Assembly (NCBI GenBank): GCA_017590115.1
Contig: JAGGNK010008226.1
Span: forward strand, 5,416,283-5,480,282
Direction of reading: 5' to 3'
DNA: 64,000 bases
Source: Montifringilla adamsi
Lineage: Eukaryota; Chordata; Aves; Passeriformes; Passeridae
In this document: positions 25,513-37,741 of the stretch, in pieces
Numbering within the stretch: the stretch's first letter is position 1
Layout of the letters: every line of letters begins with the position of its first letter
Notes under the pieces: generated by a model
Told to the model about the DNA's origin: nothing
Database searches by the model: none
Seen by the model: the letters and a program-made list of their open reading frames with translations, nothing else
Position numbers and translations under genes: made by a program

Positions 25513-26887
25513 ATCTGATTCAGTCTGTGGAGGTGGAAGGCAGAGCCTTTGTCCTTAATTTAAAAAACCAAAGAAATTACACACTGGAACAAGAACATTC
25601 TCAGATCTCCTGTAGACTGCAATGACCACACTGAGATAATGAACTTGAGATGGTCCAGGCAGGGTCATCCCCTTGGGAAGCTGCTGAGGGGACAGGGACA
25701 CGGATGTTTGGTGTCTCTGCTCCCCAGACAAGGTGCATCTGCCACCACCCTTGACTTCTGCCTGGAGTTACCCTGACAAACCAAGTTGCCTGCCCCACAA
25801 ATGGTTTTAGAAATGTCACATGTTAGAAATTACACTTTCTTATCACTATTAGTATAAAAGCCCACATTTTTGCTGCACAAATGCTAATTAATTTCTATTA
25901 CTGCTAACATTAAATTTCAAATATTTTGTTTGCTACCTGCTGGATGTCACTGGACAAAGTTAAAGCCACTCTACAACCCTGTTTTGCTGTACTGATGGTT
26001 CTAAACCAGATTTTGTGCCATATGCTCCAGTCATTAACCCGAAGTTTCCTCCTGAAGTAAAGGGAAGTTCAGCTGTAAAGGAGTGAGATTTGGCCCCAAA
26101 TTTTACAACTCTAAACTTCATAGACCAAACTTACTCCTAAGTATCCCAAACCAGTCAGGGAACACAGGAAGGGATTGCTCTTTTGGGGTGGAGCAATCAG
26201 GTGTTAATGGGAACAAGTGGGTGGTAAAAGCTGATCAAGTTTCTGCAAACTTTAGAAAATGGAGTTAAGGGTGGCTGTTTTATTATGAGGCGTTTTTGTT
26301 GCTGGTTAATTTCTTTACCTAACTGGTCGATAATTAATGTGAGCTTGTTAGGGCTTAGTTTTTTCCAGGAAGATCTCTGTTTACATATCTTCCTCTGGAG
26401 GGCTTAAAAGTGAAATCTCAGAGAAATTCACAGGTTTAGAAGTGAAATTAATTCAGAAGCCTCTCTTAGATTAAAGTGACAAGGGATAAGGTGAGATGTC
26501 ACTATGTATAATCACCTTTTACTATGAAATCTGTCTCTGTTTTTTTGCTTATAGAACAGCAGCTTTCACAGCAAGCCAGTTGCCAAGTGTAATTAAGAAT
26601 AATTAAGAAAGAAAAGTCCAGAGACTAGCCAGAGTACAGCAGAGTTACTACATTCCGACTCTTTAACTCTTTCCCTTTCAAGTAGAGATTGTTTCAAAGT
26701 ATGTAAAAGTTCTGCAGGTGTCTGTGGGATATTAAAACTTAATGTGCTGTCATCATCATCACCACAACTTCATTTATTGTAATTACTACCAAGACTGCCA
26801 TTAACTGGATATTCATTAATGCTAAAAGTCACAGTCAGCGTGAGATTCAGCAGGCTCCAAACTCTGGAGGAGAAGGTGAAAAGTTAC

Positions 26888-27200
26888 CTGGTGGCGTTTC
26901 AAGAACGGATTTTCCTTTTTTGTTGTTTTTCTTCTGTTTTAACTCCTTCCTGCTCGGTTTGAACCCTGGCTTCTCCTCTGTCTCAGCAGCACGGACAGGT
27001 CCTTCCTCTCCGGGCTGCTCCGTGAAAGGAAAGAACTCTTCCCCAGGATATGGAAAGGAGTAATAATGATCCCTGTTGGTAATTTCCTGCAGGTAATAAT
27101 CCTGATCGTCCATGGGGACAGCCCGGGACACATCCCCCAGCAGAGCCAGCCCAAAGGCGCAGAGAGCGAGGCAGAGTCCGGAGCGGCCACGGGCGATCAT
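26888..27200 (-). CDS. CPXM2: CPXM2 exon 1, coding part: signal peptide and N-terminal region
   Basis: CPXM2 is a secreted M14-family carboxypeptidase-like protein with a collagen-binding type discoidin domain; the family is reported to lack normal peptidase activity. The reading frame starts at the ATG at 27200-27198 (G at -3) and gives 104 codons plus one base. Residues 1-27 form a signal peptide: Arg-containing start, Leu/Ala-rich core, likely cut after Ser-Arg-Ala. Then comes an acidic, Tyr-rich stretch (DDQDYYLQEI...RDHYY) matching the human DPDYYGQEI...REPYY segment, and a Lys-rich stretch (KELKQKKNNKKGKS) as in human CPXM2. The exon ends CCACCAG with donor GTAACT at 26887-26882, phase 1. 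The frame stays open upstream to 27560, but only through a minisatellite without stops, so the inner ATG followed by the signal peptide is preferred. Identity is secured by exon 4. Confidence 0.9.
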
Positions 27201-27309
27201 CACGGGCTGCCTTCCGCAGGAGTCCTGGAACTTTATTGGGAGAGAGGGCAAAGGGAGTTTGGGCGGCTGGAACGGCGCGCCGGGAGCCGCGCGGGATGGA
27301 GCCCGAGCC

Positions 27310-27331
27310 GGGACGGGGCTGCGGGAGGGGG
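27310..27331 (+). other. Predicted G-quadruplex motif
   Basis: Four G tracts (GGG, GGGG, GGG, GGGGG) are separated by loops of 2, 4 and 1 bases, fitting the G3+N1-7 rule. The G-rich strand is the template strand for CPXM2. It lies 15 bp from the edge of the 8-bp minisatellite and about 110 bp upstream of the start codon. Confidence 0.7.
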
Positions 27332-27345
27332 CAGAGCGGCACCGC

Positions 27346-27642
27346 CGGACACACGGACACACGGACACTCGGACACACGGACAGTTGGAGACACGGACAG
27401 TCGGGCACTCGGACAAACAGACACTCAGACACTCAGACACTCGGACACACGCATACTCGGACACGCGGACACCCGGACACTCAGACACTCGGACACACGC
27501 ATACTCGGACAGACGGACAGTCGGGCACTCGGGCAGACGGGCACTCGGACAGTCGGGCACTCGGACACACGGACACTAGGACGCACGCACACTCGGACAC
27601 ACGGACAGTCGGGCACTCGGGCAGACGGACAGACGGACACTC
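27346..27642. repeat. 8-bp minisatellite (CGGACACN)n in the CPXM2 promoter
   Basis: About 37 imperfect copies of an 8-bp unit, mostly CGGACACA or CGGACACT with CGGACAGT and CGGGCACT variants, start about 150 bp upstream of the CPXM2 ATG. The unit has no stop codon in any frame on either strand, so long spurious reading frames (Thr/His/Asp/Arg-rich on the plus strand, Cys/Pro/Val/Ser-rich on the minus) run through it. Each unit carries a CpG. Higher-order blocks are visible, for example two copies of a segment with ACACACGCATACTCGGAC at about 27451 and 27491. Confidence 0.95.
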
Positions 27643-28039
27643 CCCGTAGGCGCGCTGCCGCTGTCCCGCGCTGCCCGCAGCTCCCGGAGCCGCCGTGTCC
27701 CAGCCCGGGTCCCGCTCCGTGCCCGGGCTCCTCGCTCCTCCTGCGCGCAGCTCATCCAAGAGAGCGCTTATTCCAAGGAAAGGCAGCTTGGCAGGCAGCC
27801 CTCTCCTCCCAGCCCGTGGCCAAAGCGTTTCCCTCCCCCGGGAGAGGGGCTGGGCACGCAGAGCCCAGGGATCACCCGCTGGCACTGCGCACAGGGGTGC
27901 GGGGCATGCGGGACAGTGGCACAAAGAACTCATCCCGCAGAAGTTATTCCCTTTTGTGGTGCTTTTCCCCCCTCCCCCGCTTTTAACTTTTGCAAAGTAG
28001 GATCTGCCTCCAGTAAGCATCAATCTCAGCCCCCCTTCT

Positions 28040-28530
28040 TTATATCAGCTTACATCCATATGACAACAAAATTTCTATATAACTTATAGATCTAAAACTG
28101 TATTTTAGTTTATAGATACAAAACTATATTTTAGTTTATAGAGCTAAAACTATATTTTAGTTTATATATATTTTTTTTAGTTTATATATATATTTTAATA
28201 TATATAATTATATATATAGTTAGTATAGTTTATATATATAGCCATATTTGTTTATACTAACTTATAGTTTATTGTTTAAATAATGTAGTTTATATTGTAG
28301 TTTATATAGTTTACATAAACATACATTGCAGTAGCTTCTTTTATAGCAACTTGCAGCAAGTTATCTATAACTAATACAACTATACTATCTATATTAACTA
28401 ACTATATTTATAACTAATACAATTCAACATATATAATGTGCTATATAACTAATACAACTATAACTAATACAACTATATCTATAACTAATATCTATATTTA
28501 TAACTAATACAACTCAACACATATCACATG
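28040..28530. repeat. AT-rich tandem and low-complexity block
   Basis: Three near-identical 26-bp units (TTATAGATCTAAAACTGTAT-type, at 28084-28109, 28110-28135, 28136-28161) pass into TATATA runs. A second family of short units containing AACTAATACAACTATA then extends to about 28520. It adjoins the CPXM2 CpG island, giving an abrupt switch from very GC-rich to very AT-rich DNA. Confidence 0.85.
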
Positions 28531-30654
28531 CCAAATTATAAGAGGCTTTTTCTGGAGTCCTTGGCAGCTCCCTGGATTCTGCCCAGTTGAAAACCAGGGA
28601 GAGCATAGCTCATCTGTGGCCCTTTTTCTTGCACTTTTTGGGATAATCCTGATATTTGCTCCCCCTGAAACATCTTCCCAGCAGACCAGGATGTTTTGTG
28701 CTACACACACGCAAGCCAGTGTCGTTAATGAAATCAATTTGTCTGAGAGCAAAATGTTATCTTTCATCTTTTTCATAACTCTAAAATAACCTTCAGTGCT
28801 GAAGGAAATGCGCAACAGTTGGCTCACATGAAATACGAATTCTTACTCCTGTGTTGAAAATACCAGCTTATATTTTCATCATGTATATTGTATTTCTTGC
28901 CACGGTCCAGTCAGCTGGGAGAAAGTATTACATCTGTTACCTCAGTCTTTCTTCTGGCTTTGTGCTCACATTTTTGGTGTGTTTCTCATAATTTTAATAC
29001 CATAATAAGCATAATTTCTTGTCTTGGTACCTGTATCTTTTGATATATTTGGTTTCCAGGCTGTGGGTGATCCTGTCCCATGTATGCAATGATCAGCCTT
29101 GCTTTCTTAGTTGCTATCCCAAAAGGAATGTAATGATTTTGTTGTGTCTGTTGTCCTGCCTTTTATAAAAGTGCAGCTGTACTTTCATCCTGAATTTTAC
29201 TTTTTTTTTCCCCCCTTTAAATCTGAAAACTATGTACCTTTCTATTTTAAAAATAGGAATTTTTGTTTTTTAAAACTGGAATAAAATGTACTTTTCTTTT
29301 TCACCGCTTTGCTGAATTTTATATATGTACGTAAACTTTATTTGATGAAAAGCTGCTTCCCATCAAACTTTCAGGCCCTTTTATCTGTAATAGATGGCTT
29401 TGTCTGCCTCTGGGAGCAGTGTGGGAGCAGGCTGAATATCCTGGAAATCCCCTCTTAGTGATTTCACAAATATTCTGATTTCATTTTCCCTTTCCAGAGT
29501 CCTCTCCCTCCTTGGTCCTAATTTCTGAGGGTGGAGCATAAGCTACAGAAAATGTGTTTAATTTTGCTGCCATTTGCAGCACAGCCAATCTTCTGAAAAC
29601 ATTATGAATATTCACATACCTAAAGAAGTAGCACAAAAATAAACTTTTCCATGACATCAGTAAGGAGTTGGCTGTTTGGTAACTAAAGGAGCTTTAGCTG
29701 CAGATCATTATTTAACTTGCTGTGGTGTTTAAAGCTGGACAGAGAGACAAGTATTTACATTTTCAAGGATAACAAGAAGCATTTTCATGAAATACAAAGT
29801 TGAGTGTACTTTAATTAAAGACCAGAGGAATGTCATTTGGGGAAATTTTGCATTCCACTGGGAAGAACTTTGCAGGACATGAGGCAGCACTAAACCCATT
29901 GCTGCTCCTCCTGAAGTCACCACAAATAACTCCCTCTTTTCTCTCTGTCTCTAATTACCCTTCAGAAATATTAATTCATCAATACCTATTCCTGGGTATC
30001 TACCTGTGCAAATAACCAGTATTTCCTCTGTATGTCTTTTTTAGGGTTTTAATACTTTCTGTGGGTGTGGGCATGGATTCACTGCTTCCCCTTCCACACC
30101 CACCTCTGTTTTTGGGATGTGCATGAATTCAGCCAGCTGAGACCACACAAAAATCTGTCTCTAGGCACAATTTTGATCTACTTCACCATAAAAATGTTTT
30201 TTATCTGTCAGCATCCTAGAAACAACTTACAGGAAAGGAGGTTTTTCTTCTAAGAGTGGCACAGAAGTATTAAGATCACTGAGGGCTCAGATGTTTTGTG
30301 CCTAAGGGCTGTTTCTTTTCTTTTGCCTGGGAAATATCACAATAGCTTATAAAAACCTGTGTTGATGTGGAAGGAGATAAAGCAAACTGGGATTTTTGTA
30401 GAAAACAACTGTAACTTGCATCACCCTCCCTCCCTGAAATGATGCCAGTGAGATTGTAGAAGTCATCCCACACTTTGCTTTAAATGTTTGTCCTGCTGCA
30501 GTGAGACACAACATGCTGTGGTCTGTGAATGAGTGGGGTTCCCCCTCTGTTCCCAGAAAGGATTTATTTGGAAGATGATGGTTTGCTCTCTAAGCTGGGC
30601 TAATTTCAACAGCACCTCTGGAAAAAGAGGCACTCCCAGCTCTTCCTTGACCCT

Positions 30655-30861
30655 GCCAGGGGAGGTTTAGAGTGGATATTAGGGGAGATTTCATCATGGA
30701 AAAGGGGATCAAGGATTGGAGCTGCCCAGGGCAGTAGTGGAGTCCTCATCCCTGGAATGATTTAGAAGCTTTGTGGATGTGGCATTTGGGGACATGTGTG
30801 GGATTAGCAGGTTAATGGGTAGACTTAATGATCTTAGAGATCTTTTCCAACCTAAATGACT
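30655..30861 (+). mobile_element. CR1 LINE 3'-end fragment, plus orientation
   Basis: Matches the CR1 3' region: GGAGGTTTAGAGTGGATATTAGG, CAGGGCAGTAGTGGAGTCC, GATGTGGCATTTGGGGACATG and GATCTTAGAGATCTTTTCCAACC. Confidence 0.85.
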
Positions 30862-31063
30862 TGGGAAGGTGCAGATTCAGGAATGCTTTTCACCGAGGAG
30901 AAAGTAAAGCTGTACCTGTAAGTTCTTTCTGAGGATCTTGATTTGTATTTATACCCCACAATCAGTGACCACACGTTTAGGTTTAACTCAAACAGCTCAG
31001 TGACTCCTGCAACTTCTCATTTGGAAAATCATTTTTTAGTTGGAGCAAAGCTTCATGGTTGGG

Positions 31064-31085
31064 AAAAAAAAAAAAAAAAAAAAAA
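31064..31085. repeat. A homopolymer
   Basis: About 22 A in a row after GGTTGGG. No retrocopy could be recognised upstream. Confidence 0.85.
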
Positions 31086-33925
31086 GGACAAAAACCCAGG
31101 CATCTCTGTTTTCCTTGCCATTCCAGGGTAACTTTCTGAGGTAGCACATAAGGTTTCTATATGCTTTGGCAACAAAATGACTCTAAAAATAACTTTCCTC
31201 CTGAACGCCAGTGAAGTTTCTGTTCCTTTGTACATCAGCTCTGTAGTAAATCATGAAGCACAGAGTGGAGCAAGAAAAGAGAATTACACTTTCTAAAGTC
31301 ATTTTCTTTGCTGCATAAAGCATTTACCCCTGCTGTCAACAAGGTCAAACCATCTCAGAGGAAATGGAAACCTAAAAATGACACTGGGAAATGCAAAGGA
31401 AGCTGCACTGAACATTTATGTGGCTCTTTGATGCCTGTTTCTTACATGTGTAACAGAGACAGGTACTAAGGTTCTGCTCACCTGCTCACCCTGAGTATCC
31501 TGGCATTTAAAGCCCTGTTTGCACTTGTTCATAAGGCAGATCCTTAAAAGAGTGGTTCTTACCACAGAAAAAAATTACTGGAAACATAAACAAGCTCTTA
31601 CACGGAGACATTTTACTCAGTTTTAAGTTACATTTAACTTTAAAGGGAATATAATTATTTTACCAGGTGAGGAACGCCAAATATACCCAGAATCTCAAGG
31701 TTTGTCTCTGAACATATCAAATAATAGTACAAATATCATCCTGAGCAGGCTGCTGTTCCCTTTGGGCAAACAGATTTAAAAATAAATGGATGCCATTAAT
31801 GAAGGCAATTATTTCCTTCAGCAATTTTTTATTTGAACTGGTTAGAAATGCAGTGTACATCCTGGCTGGGGAATTTATCCCAGTGCATTCTCCCTAACTT
31901 TTTCTCCTAAGAACAACATGACCTTCAGATAATCATTCAGCATATTGCCTTTGTGCTTGTGTCTGGAGAAGGATCTCAGATTGCCATGGAAACAAAAGTT
32001 CCTTGTTCTCTTATACTTCCCCATGCTTTGATATAATTTTCACTATGTGAACCCTTTTCCAAGCCAGAAATGTGGGATTTTCCTGTTTTGAGCACCTCAG
32101 AGTGATGGATCAGTTCATGGTACAAATGCTGTGAATGCCAAGCAGAGGCTGCACCCACCATCATCATTATTTGGGGATATTTACATCAGATCCATCTGCA
32201 TCAGCCTCATTCTGCTGCAGAAATGAAAATTCTCTACCTACACTTTCCCAGAGTTTTCTTTACTTTTTCCTTCTGTGCTGAACACATGAGAAGAAACAGA
32301 ATTTTAAGAAAGGCAAAGTTAACCAATGACATAAACAAAGCCAGAAAAGGAATTTCTGGAATTTTTTGCAAAGAACGTAATAGTTTTTTGGGTTTTTTTT
32401 TTTTATTATTATGGTAACTACATTTCTTCATGCCCCAGAATGTCTGTAGATTTTGTGTTAACATCCCATTGCCCTGGCATTTGGCAGCCACTGCTGGACC
32501 AAAGCCAGCAGGATTATCACTAGGAAAGGGACTGGAGAGGCAGCCTTGGGACTAAAAATTCTCTAGTGTTAGCACTACAAAAAGGACAACTAATATTTTA
32601 CTTTTTTTGATACTATTAGTATTTTGTTGACTCGTCAGCATTGGAAAGACTGCAGTTCTGCCCTGGTCAATGGTTTAGAGTTGTCTTCGTTGCCCAAAAA
32701 TGGGCAAGTTTAATGTGTAAATTTTATTTTAACTGTAAAACCCAGACAGCACTGAGACAACAGAGATGAGTGGATGACAGTGGTTATATGGAACAGTTGG
32801 AGAAAATGGGATGAAATTCCCCTGCTGTGCTCACAGCCTGTCTGGAACGTCCCTTTTTGGTTCACTTGGATGAAAACAGCCACTTCCAGCAAGTCCCCGT
32901 GGACATCATCTACCTGCCAACAGCTGAATCCCAAAAAGTAACGACTCTCACATTTCAGTCTGGTATTTCCTGGACTGAAATTGCTGCACATGTGCCATGT
33001 GGAGTGTGAGCAGCATGTTTAACACATCCCAGGCAGCAGCAGGGAAGTGCAGCGTGGAGTTTGTCTGAAAGGTCATTTTTTCCTGGGATTTCTTCAATAT
33101 CCACAGCCTGAGTGTAGCCTGAGAAGTCGTGGATGAAAGTCCAGTGGGAAGTGAGGATGGCACATAAATGTATAAATATTTGTTATGCTCATTGTGATGG
33201 AGCTAGCAAATGCATCATTGGAGAGTAGTCCTTAAAATTCTGTATTTCAAGATGGTGTTTTAAAGACTGAAGAGCCAGGAACTATTCCTTTCAGGTACAA
33301 GCAGTATTCATGGCTGGGATTACTTTGGGTGAAGAAATATTTAATGTAATGCAACATTTTCATATGATAACACTGTCTCTGCATAGCTTAATTCCAACCC
33401 CAGACTGCTTAATTTAGTGATGTTTAAAGCCAATATTTAAAGATTTAATTTTATCTTCATAATCACATATTTTGACAATATACTGAAGGTACCTTCCACA
33501 GTTTGTTCACTTATGAAAACAGTGAAAATGCAAGAATTAATGTGAAAGAAAAGCAAAGAAATGAGTTTTCACTTGTCACACAGAGATTCATGTCAGACTT
33601 ACATTACCGGATATGCCAATATAATTTCACAGCTGTGTAATAAACTTGTTTGAACTCAACTTGTAGCCATTAAAAAAGAACTTGTGCCAGCATGCTGGAC
33701 AAGGCTATTTGAGAGGTGAAATGATAGGATTTGAAGGTACAGTGAAGTTTTAATGCTATGCAGATTCTTGCTAATAGGTGGCATAACATAAATTATAAAG
33801 TTTCACTGTTTGAAAAGCACTAATATATTTTTCCACACAGGACTTCACACTAATTTTGCCAAAAAAAGCAGGATATAAAAATTACCTTGCATTTTAAAAT
33901 TTATCAAAATAATTTTTTTTCCAAA

Positions 33926-33986
33926 AATCATAGAACAGCTTAGGTTGAAAGAGATTTTTGTGATATCAGCATCTCCCTTTCTAAAC
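33926..33986 (-). mobile_element. Short CR1 3'-end fragment
   Basis: AATCATAGAACAGCTTAGGTTGAAAGAG is the reverse complement of a CR1 3' terminus; only about 60 bp is recognisable. Confidence 0.6.
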
Positions 33987-34995
33987 CTTCTTTATATGTT
34001 TAAACTATAACATCTCTAAGACAGAGTACATTTCTCACAGTGTGGTTGTATATCCAATTCATTAATGGGATCAACAGTGCTAGGGATACTATTGAATCCA
34101 GCAGTTTTACCCTAAAGAGTGCCATTATCATTTAGGTTACTGAATTTGGTTTTGGAAATACTGAAATTTAGCCCAATGCACCCCATAGTGCTGTTCAGAT
34201 ATGGTTTTGTTTGCTTCCTACTGGTTATGGCAAACTCAGTCCAAGCAAAACACCTCGGCCTCACTTGAGGCCAGATAAACTTGTCAGCAGAGTGGGGAGT
34301 AATTTCCAGAACCATCCATCAGGACTTAAATGGTTTTATCTCGGAAATAATGATAATATTTTTGGAAGGAAACCACTTGTGACTAAAAGGAAGAAGATCT
34401 GCTGGTTCCTTTGATCAGTACCTAGACAAGGGAGTTTCTTATTCCCTATTTATTGCTATAACTGGTTTGGTAACAAAACTGGTTGGAAGCAATTCCAGCA
34501 TTTTCCTGGCATTTTAGAGATGCTTTTATTGCTTATGATCTTCTCTTTCTCTCCTTCCCGTGGTCCCTACACATTTGCCCTGGGAAGGGCCTCCTCTTAT
34601 TGATATTTTATGATATTCAGCATAGTGTGTCAGGGGAGAGGCTGAGCCCAGAGGCTGAGCAAGGGCCAAGGTTCTCCTCCACAGGGTGAGGGCTGATGGA
34701 GCCAGGGAGGCTCCCAGTGCCACTTTCCCAGATTTCCACACAAATATTGCTAAGGAGACCTCCCCCACACTTGGGATTGTGTCCTGCTTTATGGCTCTCT
34801 CTGTTTCCCAGTGACCACAGGCTCAGGGCTCCACATCATGGGAGATTTCAGATCTGCAGTGGTTTGGGAATGAGGTCACCAGAGCTCCTGCAAGGCTGGC
34901 AGCCTGGGGAATGGGACATCTGTGGGAAATGCAAGCACCGAGAGCTCCCAAGGCCTTGAGCACACAAGCTCAGAGATAGAGATGGATACAGGGTT

Positions 34996-35521
34996 TGACC
35001 TAAGGCCTTGGAGAAGGCTTGGAGCTTTAGAATAGAATAGTGAAGCACACACAAAATAAGAACAAAGATTTGCAGTTTGAGCAGAAATATGTTTTAAGCA
35101 AGTAGATATAGGCCTCATGTAAGTGAACAAATATGTTAAGCACGATAGAAGATTTTAGAGTTTAACAATAGAACTTGTTATAGAGTAGATAAAAAGTAGA
35201 AGATGAAGCAATAAGTCTCTGTAGAGTTTTATGATTGGATAGAAAAAGACACATTGTGGTAAATGTGTAAAACATAACAATTAGCAATTGTTTATGAAGA
35301 TGCTAGCGAGCTTTGTGGAAGTAGCTGATTGGATAAGAAATCTATAAAAGGCATTGTAACTAGAATTATAATGGATTCTGATGCGAGGCTTCTAATGTGA
35401 TGGCTTTGGATGTAACAACCTTATAGTCCCACCTTTCCATGGGACTGATTTTGCAATAAATCATCTTTTAAACACCTCTTCAGTCGACTCTGTTCATCTG
35501 TATCCCAAACAGACATCTGCA
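34996..35521 (+). mobile_element. LTR-like element, related to copies A and B
   Basis: Begins TGACCTAAGGCCTTGGAGAAGG, almost the same as 7806-7827. It has CTATAAAAGG at about 35342-35351 and AATAAA at 35455-35460. Internal blocks such as ATATGTTAAGCACGATAGAAG and ATTGGATAGAAAAAGA resemble copy A at lower identity. The right end is uncertain: CA occurs at 35511 and 35521. No target-site duplication was seen. Confidence 0.6.
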
Positions 35522-36553
35522 GAGCTGATCCTGAGGTTGGCCTGGTGTTTGTGCAGGCCAACACCATCCCATAATTATCTTCCCCATCTTGTTTCACAGG
35601 TGATTTGGAGCTGTAATAAATACAATGTGTTTTCTAAATATAACTGAACATTTTCAAATGCATTCATCATCTGTGATTTATTCACTTCAGACAACATCCC
35701 AGCAGAAAGTCCCAAGATCTGGAGCCTCACAAGAGGCATTTGCAGGGAGTGTTACCAAGGCCTCTGCTGGCAAATGAGGAAAAATGAAAACGTGGCTTCC
35801 CTTTCTCCAGAGAACTCCATCATGGACTCACAAATTTTGGTTATTTAATGCTCAGTGGCAGCTTTAGGTTTTAAGGGTACTTTTCATGTGTTTTAGATGA
35901 GATTACAGTCACACGAGGTCAAAATGTTTTACAAATTTTAGAAGTCGCTTGCCAAGTCCTTTGAAAACTGGTCTTAACAAAAGTGCCACACCCTTCCTAC
36001 ACACCTGGATCACCTCCAGCAAATCCAAACTGTTACAGAAGCATCATTTTTTCATTTTTTCTCCCTCAAGCCCCATGGAAGATAATTGATTTAGTAGTTT
36101 CTTTGGAAATGTCTGTACCATTGTATTGCCCTGTCACCAAGCTGTCTGTCTGCTCATTTTCCCAGAAGTCTCTCCATCTGCAGTGCCCTCATCTTTAGTG
36201 ATGCTGCAATTCCTGATGGATTTCATTTGAACTGAATGGAAAAATCAAGATGGCAAATAAATTCCCATCACATGTTATGAAAATTGGCTGAATAGTAAAA
36301 ACACAGCCAAGTTAATAACCCCAGGGATGGAAAACTGTGTTGGTGAATTTAACAATTTTCTGTTTTCTTTAGCTAGCTGATTTCTCAACATACAGACAGC
36401 TGCAGACCAACACAGGAATTCTCTTGAAAAAATGACAATTCCAGGATGTGGAAGGGAGCCAAAGGTACTCAATTAGGACAGGGGAACTGGAGATGTGAAG
36501 AAAAACTGAACTCAGAGTGATGAGCAGCCCTAGGCACTGAGTCCCTAGAGAAG

Positions 36554-36890
36554 AATCATAGAATCTAGGGAATGGTTTGGGCTGGAAGGGACCTCAAAAA
36601 TCATCTCATTCCATCCCCTGCCATGGGCAGGGACACCTTCCACTGTCCCAGGCTGCTCCAAGCCCTGTACAACCTGGCCTTGGGCACTACCAGCGATCCA
36701 GGGGCAGCCACAGCTGCTCTGGGCATCCTGTGCCAGGGCCTGCCCACCCTCCCAGGGAACAATTCCTTCCTAACATCTCATCTAAATCTTCCCTCTGTCA
36801 GTTTGAAACTGTTCCCCCTTGTCCTACCATAACTTTTCCTTGTAAAAAGTCACTTTTTGTCTTTTTTATAAGCCTCCTTTAAGTACTGCA
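36554..36890 (-). mobile_element. CR1 LINE 3'-end fragment
   Basis: Starts AATCATAGAATC, the CR1 8-bp terminal repeat in reverse. It then follows the same subfamily as the copies at 2491, 25262 and 51267 through CCTTGTCCTACC and GTAAAAAGTCAC. Confidence 0.9.
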
Positions 36891-37741
36891 TCAACATCTC
36901 TGGTGTGTGATATGCTCAGCCCTGACAAGGCTGACAGGCTGGGCAGGAGGGCAGAATGCCAAAAGCTCTTCCTGAGTGAGCTTCCAGACATGTAGGCAGC
37001 ACATCACCACTTGGAATGGAGCTTTAGAGGCACGTTTGATTTAAATCACATATATTCACCCCAAGTGCAAAGGGAGAAGGAAACTTCCCTCCCAATAACA
37101 CAGCAGGGAGGAAAGGATGTTATGTGCCTAGAAAGTTTTCTTCTGCTCTACCAGAAGTATCCACACCTTGGTAGTGGAAAATAAGCTCCAAAAGTCCAGC
37201 TGGAGGATCACTTACTGGTATTTTCTACATGGTTTGCTTCTGACTGTGATCCATCACACATACCAGACTAATGGATTACAGTGCAGCAACCTTAGCTTCA
37301 TCTTCCTTTATCTTGGAAAATCTGGGTAACAGCATTAAGTGTATTTTTCCATAAATAATTTACAGGAGGAGACCAACCTTGTAATTGCAATGGAAAATAT
37401 TTAATTCTTGCTATTTTGCCCAATCATGTGCAAATTCCTCCTGCCTACTTGTCTAAGACTGCCACAAAAGAAGAAAAATACTTAAAAGGCAAAGTTTAAA
37501 ATACCCTGGAAAACACCAGAAGCTTAAAACAAGCCAGTAGGGTCGCAAAAGGCAAAGCAAGACACAGTGAATTCCAGACAGACAGCCAAATTCCACAGAT
37601 AGACATTAAACTAGGAAAAAAAAAAAAATCTTGCAATTTCTAAGACTTCAACTTCCTGTATTTAAATTCTTTTTAGCATTTCTGCCCTTCCTGCTGCAGG
37701 AATGGCCCCACCCTCGCTCACCTGCCTCAGCCACAGCAGAG

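Larger units (their letters stand above)
20801..26887 (-). other. CPXM2: CPXM2 intron 1
   Basis: Contains a CR1 copy (25262-25512) and a 20-bp tandem duplication (24906-24945). It also has a TAAT-rich stretch near 24100-24330 that could be a conserved element. Nothing else is recognised. Confidence 0.7.
27201..27960 (-). promoter_or_regulatory. CPXM2: CpG island with CPXM2 promoter and 5' UTR
   Basis: CpG-dense DNA runs from the CPXM2 start codon to about 27.95 kb, in sharp contrast with the AT-rich flanks. It contains the GGACAC-type minisatellite, a G-quadruplex motif and, on the minus strand, a GC-box-like GGGGGAGGGGGG run near 27965-27980. No convincing TATA box lies directly upstream of the start codon, so a dispersed CpG-type promoter is likely. 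The transcription start cannot be fixed from sequence alone. Confidence 0.7.
28531..34995. other. Intergenic sequence upstream of CPXM2
   Basis: No exon recognised. It holds CR1 fragments at 30655 and 33926 and an A homopolymer near 31064. Otherwise unremarkable. Confidence 0.6.

Noticed and set aside
27346..27642. Regular short repeats as a CRISPR array
   Set aside because: Units are contiguous 8-mers without unique spacers in a vertebrate genome; it is a minisatellite.
27066..27986. 306-codon plus-strand frame rich in Thr, His, Asp and Arg
   Set aside because: It runs antisense through CPXM2 exon 1 and the stop-free 8-bp minisatellite. Its length is explained by the repeat and high GC content.
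27481..28023. 180-codon minus-strand frame upstream of CPXM2
   Set aside because: CpG-island sequence and minisatellite lacking stops. No recognisable domain or signal peptide, and out of frame with CPXM2.
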